Below are positions 50,001-60,175 of a stretch of 64,000 nt of DNA, one piece after another. The position numbers and the translations under genes were made by a program. The notes under the pieces were generated by a model that worked only from the letters and a program-made list of their open reading frames with translations, did no database searches and was not told where the DNA came from. Location of the stretch: positions 142,502,121-142,566,120 of the forward strand of contig NC_135504.1 in NCBI RefSeq assembly GCF_052857255.1. The letters run 5' to 3'. Position 1 is the stretch's first letter. Each line of letters opens with the position of its first letter. The DNA is from Amblyomma americanum. Lineage: Eukaryota > Arthropoda > Arachnida > Ixodida > Ixodidae.

Positions 50001-51447
50001 CGTTGGAGAATGTCCGCGTTGGAGAAAGTCCGCGTTGGAGAAAGTCCGCGTTGGAGAAACTCCGCGTTGAAGAAAGTCCGCGTTGGAGAAAGTCCGCGCT
50101 GGAGAAACTCCGCGTTGGATAAACTCCGCGCTGGAGAAACTCCGCGATGGAGAAACTCCGCGACGGACAAACTCCGCGATGGAGAAACTCCGCGTTGGTG
50201 ATGAAAGTCCGCGTTGGAGAAAAGTCCGCGCTGGAGAAACTCTACGCTGGAGAAACTCCGGGCTGGAGAAACTCCGCGCTGGAGAAACTCCGCGCTGGAG
50301 AAACTCCGCGTTTGAGAAACTCTGAACTGGAGAAACTCCACGCTGGAGATACTCCGCGGGGGAGAAACTCCGCGCTGGAGAAACTCCGTGTTGGAGAAAC
50401 TCCGTGTTGGAGAAACTCCGCCTTGGAGAAACTTCGCTTTGAAAAAACGGCGCGTTGGAGAAACTCCGCGCTTTAAACACACCGCGCTGGAGAAACTCCG
50501 CGTTGGAGAAAGTCCGCGTCGGAGAAGGTCCGCGTTGGAGAAAGTCCGCGTTGGAGAAACTCCGTGTTGTAGAAATTCCGCCTTGGAGAAACTTCGCGTT
50601 GAAGAAACGGCGCGTTGGAGATACTCCGCGTTGGAGAAACTCCGCGCTTGAAAAACCCCGCGCTGGAGAAACTCCGCGTTGGAGAAAGTCCGCGTCGGAG
50701 AAGGTCCGCGTTGGAGAAAGTCCGCGCTGGAGAAACTCCGCGTTGTATAAACTCCGCGCTGGAGAAACTCCGCGATGGAGAAACTCCGCGACGGACAAAC
50801 TCCGCGATGGAGAAACTCCGCGTTCGAGAAAAGTCCGCTCTGGAGAAACTCTACGCTGGAGAAACTCCTCGCTGGAGCAAATCCGCGTTGGAGAAACTCC
50901 GCGCTGGAGAAACTCCGTGCTGCATAAAATCTGCCCTGGAGAAACTCCGGGCTGGAGAAACTCCGCGCTGGAGAAACTCCGTGTTGGACAAACTCCGCGC
51001 TGGAGAAACTCCGTGTTGGAGAAACTCCGCGCTGGAGAAACTTCGCGTTGGAGAAACTGCGCGTTGGAGAAACTCCGCGTTGGAGAAACTCGGCGTTGGA
51101 GAAAGTCCGCGCTTGAAACACACCGCGCTGGAGAAACTCCGCGTTGGAGAAAGTCCGCGTCGGAGAAGGTCCGCGTTGGAGAAAGTCCGCGATGGAGAAA
51201 CTCCGCGCTGGAGAAACTCCGCGTTTGAGAAGCTCCGAACTGGAGAAACTCCGCGATGGAGACACTCCGCGCTGGAGAAACTCCGTGCTGGAGAAACTTC
51301 GCTTTGAAGAAACGGCGCGTTGGAGAAACTCCGCGTTAGAGAAACTCCGCGCTTGAAACACACCGCGCTGGAGAAACTCCGCGTCAGAGAAGGTCCGCGT
51401 TGGAGAAAGTCCGCGTTGGAGAAACTTCGCTTTGAAGAAACGGCGCG

Positions 51448-54400
51448 TTGGAGAAACTCCGCGTTAGAGAAACTCCGCGCTTGAAACACACCGCGCTGGA
51501 GATACTCCGCGTTGGAGAAAGTCCGCGTCAGAGAAGGTCCGCGTTGGAGAAAGTCCGCGTTGGAGAAGGTCCGCATTGGAGGAAGTCCGCGCTGGAGAAA
51601 CTTCGCGTTGGAGAAACTCCGCCTTGGAGAAACTTCGCTTTGAAGAAACGGCGCGTTGGAGAAACTCCGCGTTAGAGAAACTCCGCGCTTGAAACACACC
51701 GCGCTGGAGAAACTCCGCGTTGGAGAAAGTCCGCGTCAGAGAAGGTCCGCGTTGGAGAAAGTCCGCGTTGGAGAAGGTCCGCATTGGAGGAAGTCCACGC
51801 TGGAGAAACTCCGCGTTGGAGAAAGTCCGCGTTGGAGAAACTCCGTGTTGTAGAAATTCCGCCTTGGAGAAACTTCGCGTTGAAGAAACGGCACGTTGGA
51901 GATACTCCGCGTTGGAGAAACTCCGCGCTTGAAACACACCGCGCTGGAGAAACTCCGCGTTGGAGAAAGTCCGCGTCGGAGAAGGTCCGCGTTGGAGAAA
52001 GTCCGCGCTGGAGAAACTCCGCGTTGTATAAACTCCGCGCTGGAGAAACTCTGCGATGGAGAAACTCCGCGACGGACAAACTCCGCGATGGAGAAACTCC
52101 GCGTTGGAGAAAAGTCCGCTCTGGAGAAACTCTACGCTGGAGAAACTCCTCGCTGGAGCAAATCCGCGTTGGAGAAACTCCGCGTTGGAGAAACTCCACG
52201 TTGGAGAAAGTCCGCGTTGGAGAAAGTCCTTGTTGGAGAGAGTCCGCGATGGAGAAACTCCGCGCTGGAGAAACTCCGCGTTTGAGAAACTCCGAACTGG
52301 AGAAACTCCGCGATGGAGACACTCCGCGCTGGAGAAACTCCGTTTTGGAGAAACTCCGTGTTGGAGAAACTTCGCGTTGGAGAAACTCCGCCTTGAAGAA
52401 ACTTCGCTTTGAAGAAACGGCGCGTTGGAGAAACTCCGCGTTAGAGAAACTCCGCGCTTGAAACACACCGCGCTGGAGAAACTCTGCGTTGGAGAATGTC
52501 CGCGTTGGAGAAAGTCCACGTTGGAGAAAATCCGTGTTGTAGAAACTCCGCCTTGGAGAAACTTCGCGTTGAAGAAACGGCGCGTTGGAGATTCTCCGCG
52601 TTGGAGAAACTCCGCACTTGAAACACACCGCGCTGGAGAAACTCCGCGTTGGAGAAAGTCCGCGTTGGAGAAGGTCCGCGTTGGAGGAAGTCCACGTTGG
52701 AGAAAGTCCGCGTTGGAGAAACTTCGCGTTGAAGAAAGTCCGCATTGGAGAAAGTCCGCGCTGTAGAAACTCCGCGTTGTATAAACTCCGCGCTGGAGAA
52801 ACTCCGCGATGTAGAAACTCCGCGACGGACAAACTCCGCGATGGAGAAACTCCGCGTTGGAGAAAAGTCCGCTCTGGAGAAATTCTACGCTGGAGAAACT
52901 TCGCGCTGGAGCAACTCCTCGTTGGAGAAACTCCGCGCTGGAGAAACTCCGTGCTGCATAAAATCTGCGCTGGAGAAACTCCGGGCTGGAGAAACTCCGC
53001 GCTGGAGAAACTCCGTGCTGGACAAACTCTGCGCAGGAGAAACTCCGTGTTGGAGAAACTCCGCGCTGGAGAAACTTCGCGTTGGAGAAACTGCGCGTTG
53101 GAGAAACTCCGCGGTGGAGAAACTCCGCGTTGGAGAAAGTCCGCGTTGGAGAGTGTCCGCGATGGGGAAACTCCGCGCTGGAGAAACTCTGCGTTTGAGA
53201 AACTCCGAACTGGGGAAACTCCGCGATGGAGACACTCCGCGCTGGAGAAACTCCGTGTTGGGGAGACTTCGCGTTGGAGAAACGGCGCGTTGGAGAAGCT
53301 CCGCGTTGGAGAAACTCAGCGCTTGAAACACACCGCGCTGGAGAAACTCCGCGTTGGAGAAAGTCCGCGTTGGAGAATGTCCGCGTTGGAGAAAGTCCGC
53401 GTTGGAGAAAGTCCGCGTTGGAGAAACTCCGCGTTGAAGAAAGTCCGCGTTGGAGAAAGTCCGCGCTGGAGAAACTCCGAACTGGGGAAACTCCGCGATG
53501 GAGACACTCCGCGCTGGAGAAACTCCGTGTTGGGGAGACCGCGTTGGAGAAACGGCGCGTTGGAGAAGCTCCGCGTTGGAGAAAGTCCGCGTTGGAGAAT
53601 GTCCGCGTTGGAGAAAGTCCGCGTTGGAGAAACTCCGCGTTGAATAAAGTCCGCGTTGGAGAAAGTCCGCGCTGGAGAAACTCCTCGTTGGATAAACTCC
53701 GCGCTGGAGAAAGTCCGCGCTGGAGAAACTCCGCGTTGGATAAACTCCGCGCTGGAGAAACTCCGCGATGGAAAAACTCCGCGACGGACAAACTCCGCGA
53801 TGGAGAAACTCCGCGTTGGTGATGAAAGTCCGCGTTGGAGAAAAGTCCGCGCTGGAGAAACTCTACGCTGGAGAACTCCGGGCTGGAGAAACTCCGCGCT
53901 GGAGAAACTCCGCGCTGGAGAAACTCCGCGTTTGAGAAACTCTGAACTGGAGAAACTCCACGCTGGAGATACTCCGCGGTGGAGAAACTCCGCGCTGGAG
54001 AAACTCCGTGTTGGAGAAACTCCGTGTTGGAGAAACTCCGCCTTGGAGAAACTTCGCTTTGAAAAAACGGCGCGTTGGAGAAACTCCGCGTTAGGGAAAC
54101 TCCGCGCTTGAAACACACCGCGCTGGAGAAACTCCGCGTTGGAGAAAGTCCGCGTCGGAGAAGGTCCGCGTTGAAGAAAGTCCGCGTTGGAGAAACTCCA
54201 TGTTGTAGAAATTCCGCCTTGGAGAAACTTCGCGTTGAAGAAACGGCGCGTTGGAGATACTCCGCGTTGGAGAAACTCCGCGCTTGAAACACACCGCGCT
54301 GGAGAAACTCCGCGTTGGAGAGAGTCCGCGTCGGAGAAGGTCCGCGTTGGAGAAAGTCCGCGCTGGAGAAACTCCGCGTTGTATAAACTCCGCGCTGGAG

Positions 54401-55083
54401 AAACTCCGCGATGGAGAAACTCCGCGACGGACAAACTCCGCGATGGAGAAACTCCGCGTTGGAGAAAAGTCCGCTCTGGAGAAACTCTACGCTGGAGAAA
54501 CTCCTCGCTGGAGCTAATCCGCGTTGGAGAAACTCCGCGCTGGAGAAACTCCGTGCTGCATAAAATCTGCGCTGGAGAAACTCCGGGCTGGAGAAGCTCC
54601 GCGCTGGAGAAACTCCGTGTTGGACAAACTCCGCGCTGGAGAAACTCCGTGTTGGAGAAACTCCGCGCTGGAGAAACTCCGTGCTGGACAAACTCTGCGC
54701 AGGAGAAACTCCGTGTTGGAGAAACTCCGCGCTGGAGAAACTTCGCGTTGGAGAAACTGCGCGTTGGAGAAACTCCGCGGTGGAGAAACTCCGCGTTGGA
54801 GAAAGTCCGCGTTGGAGAGTGTCCGCGATGGGGAAACTCCGCGCTGGAGAAACTCCGCGTTTGAGAAGCTCCGAACTGGAGAAACTCCGCGATGGAGACA
54901 CTCCGCGCTGGAGAAACTCCGTGCTGGAGAAACTTCGCTTTGAAGAAACGGCGCGTTGGAGAAACTCCGCGTTAGAGAAACTCCGCGCTTGAAACACACC
55001 GCGCTGGAGAAACTCCGCGTCTGAGAAGGTCCGCGTTGGAGAAAGTCCGCGTTGGAGAAACTTCGCTTTGAAGAAACGGCGCG
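51448..55083. repeat. S unit 3a (3,636 bp)
   Basis: Shares several private changes with unit 3b only: CCTTGAAGAAAC near 52,391, CCGCGGTGGAG near 53,109, CTCAGCGCTTG near 53,316, GATGGAAAAAC near 53,768 and GTTGGAGAGAGTCC near 54,313. It carries a replaced patch at 54,678-54,832. Confidence 0.8.
54678..54832. repeat. Equal-length replaced patch in S unit 3a
   Basis: Compared with unit 3b (58,314-58,468) this stretch is a different run of monomers, while the sequence on both sides stays in register at 3,636 bp. It matches 53,012-53,166 of the same unit at an offset of 1,666, including the rare CCGCGGTGG change. This fits a gene-conversion tract with unchanged length. Confidence 0.75.
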
Positions 55084-58000
55084 TTGGAGAAACTCCGCGT
55101 TAGAGAAACTCCGCGCTTGAAACACACCGCGCTGGAGATACTCCGCGTTGGAGAAAGTCCGCGTCAGAGAAGGTCCGCGTTGGAGAAAGTCCGCGTTGGA
55201 GAAGGTCCGCATTGGAGGAAGTCCGCGCTGGAGAAACTTCGCGTTGGAGAAACTCCGCCTTGGAGAAACTTCGCTTTGAAGAAACGGCGCGTTGGAGAAA
55301 CTCCGCGTTAGAGAAACTCCGCGCTTGAAACACACCGCGCTGGAGAAACTCCGCGTTGGAGAAAGTCCGCGTCAGAGAAGGTCCGCGTTGGAGAAAGTCC
55401 GCGTTGGAGAAGGTCCGCATTGGAGGAAGTCCACGCTGGAGAAACTCCGCGTTGGAGAAAGTCCGCGTTGGAGAAACTCCGTGTTGTAGAAATTCCGCCT
55501 TGGAGAAACTTCGCGTTGAAGAAACGGCACGTTGGAGATACTCCGCGTTGGAGAAACTCCGCGCTTGAAACACACCGCGCTGGAGAAACTCCGCGTTGGA
55601 GAAAGTCCGCGTCGGAGAAGGTCCGCGTTGGAGAAAGTCCGCGCTGGAGAAACTCCGCGTTGTATAAACTCCGCGCTGGAGAAACTCTGCGATGGAGAAA
55701 CTCCGCGACGGACAAACTCCGCGATGGAGAAACTCCGCGTTGGAGAAAAGTCCGCTCTGGAGAAACTCTACGCTGGAGAAACTCCTCGCTGGAGCAAATC
55801 CGCGTTGGAGAAACTCCGCGTTGGAGAAACTCCACGTTGGAGAAAGTCCGCGTTGGAGAAAGTCCTTGTTGGAGAGAGTCCGCGATGGAGAAACTCCGCG
55901 CTGGAGAAACTCCGCGTTTGAGAAACTCCGAACTGGAGAAACTCCGCGATGGAGACACTCCGCGCTGGAGAAACTCCGTTTTGGAGAAACTCCGTGTTGG
56001 AGAAACTTCGCGTTGGAGAAACTCCGCCTTGAAGAAACTTCGCTTTGAAGAAACGGCGCGTTGGAGAAACTCCGCGTTAGAGAAACTCCGCGCTTGAAAC
56101 ACACCGCGCTGGAGAAACTCTGCGTTGGAGAATGTCCGCGTTGGAGAAAGTCCACGTTGGAGAAAATCCGTGTTGTAGAAACTCCGCCTTGGAGAAACTT
56201 CGCGTTGAAGAAACGGCGCGTTGGAGATTCTCCGCGTTGGAGAAACTCCGCACTTGAAACACACCGCGCTGGAGAAACTCCGCGTTGGAGAAAGTCCGCG
56301 TTGGAGAAGGTCCGCGTTGGAGGAAGTCCACGTTGGAGAAAGTCCGCGTTGGAGAAACTTCGCGTTGAAGAAAGTCCGCATTGGAGAAAGTCCGCGCTGT
56401 AGAAACTCCGCGTTGTATAAACTCCGCGCTGGAGAAACTCCGCGATGTAGAAACTCCGCGACGGACAAACTCCGCGATGGAGAAACTCCGCGTTGGAGAA
56501 AAGTCCGCTCTGGAGAAATTCTACGCTGGAGAAACTTCGCGCTGGAGCAACTCCTCGTTGGAGAAACTCCGCGCTGGAGAAACTCCGTGCTGCATAAAAT
56601 CTGCGCTGGAGAAACTCCGGGCTGGAGAAACTCCGCGCTGGAGAAACTCCGTGCTGGACAAACTCTGCGCAGGAGAAACTCCGTGTTGGAGAAACTCCGC
56701 GCTGGAGAAACTTCGCGTTGGAGAAACTGCGCGTTGGAGAAACTCCGCGGTGGAGAAACTCCGCGTTGGAGAAAGTCCGCGTTGGAGAGTGTCCGCGATG
56801 GGGAAACTCCGCGCTGGAGAAACTCTGCGTTTGAGAAACTCCGAACTGGGGAAACTCCGCGATGGAGACACTCCGCGCTGGAGAAACTCCGTGTTGGGGA
56901 GACTTCGCGTTGGAGAAACGGCGCGTTGGAGAAGCTCCGCGTTGGAGAAACTCAGCGCTTGAAACACACCGCGCTGGAGAAACTCCGCGTTGGAGAAAGT
57001 CCGCGTTGGAGAATGTCCGCGTTGGAGAAAGTCCGCGTTGGAGAAAGTCCGCGTTGGAGAAACTCCGCGTTGAAGAAAGTCCGCGTTGGAGAAAGTCCGC
57101 GCTGGAGAAACTCCGAACTGGGGAAACTCCGCGATGGAGACACTCCGCGCTGGAGAAACTCCGTGTTGGGGAGACCGCGTTGGAGAAACGGCGCGTTGGA
57201 GAAGCTCCGCGTTGGAGAAAGTCCGCGTTGGAGAATGTCCGCGTTGGAGAAAGTCCGCGTTGGAGAAACTCCGCGTTGAATAAAGTCCGCGTTGGAGAAA
57301 GTCCGCGCTGGAGAAACTCCTCGTTGGATAAACTCCGCGCTGGAGAAAGTCCGCGCTGGAGAAACTCCGCGTTGGATAAACTCCGCGCTGGAGAAACTCC
57401 GCGATGGAAAAACTCCGCGACGGACAAACTCCGCGATGGAGAAACTCCGCGTTGGTGATGAAAGTCCGCGTTGGAGAAAAGTCCGCGCTGGAGAAACTCT
57501 ACGCTGGAGAACTCCGGGCTGGAGAAACTCCGCGCTGGAGAAACTCCGCGCTGGAGAAACTCCGCGTTTGAGAAACTCTGAACTGGAGAAACTCCACGCT
57601 GGAGATACTCCGCGGTGGAGAAACTCCGCGCTGGAGAAACTCCGTGTTGGAGAAACTCCGTGTTGGAGAAACTCCGCCTTGGAGAAACTTCGCTTTGAAA
57701 AAACGGCGCGTTGGAGAAACTCCGCGTTAGGGAAACTCCGCGCTTGAAACACACCGCGCTGGAGAAACTCCGCGTTGGAGAAAGTCCGCGTCGGAGAAGG
57801 TCCGCGTTGAAGAAAGTCCGCGTTGGAGAAACTCCATGTTGTAGAAATTCCGCCTTGGAGAAACTTCGCGTTGAAGAAACGGCGCGTTGGAGATACTCCG
57901 CGTTGGAGAAACTCCGCGCTTGAAACACACTGCGCTGGAGAAACTCCGCGTTGGAGAGAGTCCGCGTCGGAGAAGGTCCGCGTTGGAGAAAGTCCGCGCT

Positions 58001-58719
58001 GGAGAAACTCCGCGTTGTATAAACTCCGCGCTGGAGAAACTCCGCGATGGAGAAACTCCGCGACGGACAAACTCCGCGATGGAGAAACTCCGCGTTGGAG
58101 AAAAGTCCGCTCTGGAGAAACTCTACGCTGGAGAAACTCCTCGCTGGAGCTAATCCGCGTTGGAGAAACTCCGCGCTGGAGAAACTCCGTGCTGCATAAA
58201 ATCTGCGCTGGAGAAACTCCGGGCTGGAGAAGCTCCGCGCTGGAGAAACTCCGTGTTGGACAAACTCCGCGCTGGAGAAACTCCGTGTTGGAGAAACTCC
58301 GCGCTGGAGAAACTTCGCGTTGGAGAAACTGCGCGTTGGAGAAACTCCGCGTTGGAGAAACTCGGCGTTGGAGAAAGTCCGCGCTTGAAACACACCGCGC
58401 TGGAGAAACTCCGCGTTGGAGAAAGTCCGCGTCGGAGAAGGTCCGCGTTGGAGAAAGTCCGCGATGGAGAAACTCCGCGCTGGAGAAACTCCGCGTTTGA
58501 GAAGCTCCGAACTGGAGAAACTCCGCGATGGAGACACTCCGCGCTGGAGAAACTCCGTGCTGGAGAAACTTCGCTTTGAAGAAACGGCGCGTTGGAGAAA
58601 CTCCGCGTTAGAGAAACTCCGCGCTTGAAACACACCGCGCTGGAGAAACTCCGCGTCAGAGAAGGTCCGCGTTGGAGAAAGTCCGCGTTGGAGAAACTTC
58701 GCTTTGAAGAAACGGCGCG
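55084..58719. repeat. S unit 3b (3,636 bp)
   Basis: A local tandem duplicate of unit 3a with the same private changes, but with the original sequence at the position of the 3a patch. It has its own single-base change CACTGCGCTGG near 57,928. Confidence 0.8.
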
Positions 58720-59682
58720 TTGGAGAAACTCCGCGTTAGAGAAACTCCGCGCTTGAAACACACCGCGCTGGAGATACTCCGCGTTGGAGAAAGTCCGCGT
58801 CAGAGAAGGTCCGCGTTGGAGAAAGTCCGCGTTGGAGAAAATCCGTGTTGTAGAAACTCCGCCTTGGAGAAACTTCGCGTTGAAGAAACGGCGCGTTGGA
58901 GATTCTCCGCGTTGGAGAAACTCCGCACTTGAAACACACCGCGCTGGAGAAACTCCGCGTTGGAGAAAGTCCGCGTTGGAGAAGGTCCGCGTTGGAGGAA
59001 GTCCACGTTGGAGAAAGTCCGCGTTGGAGAAACTTCGCGTTGAAGAAAGTCCGCATTGGAGAAAGTCCGCGCTGTAGAAACTCCGCGTTGTATAAACTCC
59101 GCGCTGGAGAAACTCCGCGATGTAGAAACTCCGCGACGGACAAACTCCGCGATGGAGAAACTCCGCGTTGGAGAAAAGTCCGCTCTGGAGAAATTCTACG
59201 CTGGAGAAACTTCGCGCTGGAGCAACTCCTCGTTGGAGAAACTCCGCGCTGGAGAAACTCCGTGCTGCATAAAATCTGCGCTGGAGAAACTCCGGGCTGG
59301 AGAAACTCCGCGCTGGAGAAACTCCGTGCTGGACAAACTCTGCGCAGGAGAAACTCCGTGTTGGAGAAACTCCGCGCTGGAGAAACTTCGCGTTGGAGAA
59401 ACTGCGCGTTGGAGAAACTCCGCGTTGGAGAAACTCCGCGTTGGAGAAAGTCCGCGTTGGAGAGTGTCCGCGATGGGGAAACTCCGCGCTGGAGAAACTC
59501 TGCGTTTGAGAAACTCCGAACTGGGGAAACTCCGCGATGGAGACACTCCGCGCTGGAGAAACTCCGTGTTGGGGAGACTTCGCGTTGGAGAAACGGCGCG
59601 TTGGAGAAGCTCCGCGTTGGAGAAACTCCGCGCTTGAAACACACCGCGCTGGAGAAACTCCGCGTTGGAGAAAGTCCGCGTT
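58720..59682. repeat. S unit 3c, doubly deleted
   Basis: Starts like a normal S unit but loses 961 bp near 58,826-58,838 (59 monomers of 16 bp plus one of 17 bp would account for it). It then follows the S pattern at an offset of 2,675 to unit 3b, and breaks off near 59,683 where the linker begins in mid-sequence. Confidence 0.75.
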
Positions 59683-60175
59683 GGAGAAACTCCGTGCTGG
59701 ACAAACTCTGCGCAGGAGAAATTCCGTGTTGGGGAAACTCCGCGCTGGAGAAACTTCGCGTTGCAGAAACTGCGCGTTGGAGAAACTCCGCGTTGAAGAA
59801 ACACCACGTTGGAGAAAGTCCGCGTTGGAGAAAGTTCTTGTTGGAGAGAGTCCGCGATGGAGAAACTCCGCGCTGGAGAAACTCCGCGTTTGAGAAACTC
59901 CGAACTGGAGAAACTCCACGCTGGAGACACTCCGCGCTGGAGAAACTCCGTTTTGGAGAAACTCCGTGTTGGAGAAACTTCGCGTTGGAGAAACTCCGCC
60001 TTGGAGAAACTTCGCTTTGAAGAAACGGCGCGTTGGAGAAACTCCGCGTTAGAGAAACTCCGCGCTTGAAACACACCGCGCTGGAGAAACTCCGCGTTGG
60101 AGAAAGTCCGCGTCGGAGAATGTCCGCGTTGGAGAAAGTCCGCGTTGGAGAAACTCCGTGTTGTAGAAACTCCGC
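59683..60175. repeat. Truncated linker L, superunit copy 3
   Basis: It matches 46,401-46,893 at an offset of 13,282 and lacks the first ~540 bp of the linker. It keeps CTCCACGCTGGAGACAC near 59,914, which superunit copy 2 has and copy 1 does not, so it derives from a copy 2-like parent. Confidence 0.75.

Larger units (their letters stand above)
46894..60175. repeat. Superunit copy 3 (13,282 bp)
   Basis: Order: full block A 46,894-50,082, block B 50,083-51,447, S units 51,448-55,083 and 55,084-58,719, a truncated S unit 58,720 to about 59,682, and a truncated linker about 59,683-60,175. The second S unit is a local duplicate of the first and replaces the short S found in copies 1 and 2. Block A is 62 bp shorter than in copy 1 (a net of small, mostly monomer-sized changes). 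Confidence 0.85.

Noticed and set aside
25797..57285. AATAAA polyadenylation-like hexamer in TTGAATAAAGTCC (near 25,797, 31,227, 38,989, 44,588, 53,642 and 57,278)
   Set aside because: It is one variant monomer at a fixed point in the S unit; there is no transcript unit for it to end.
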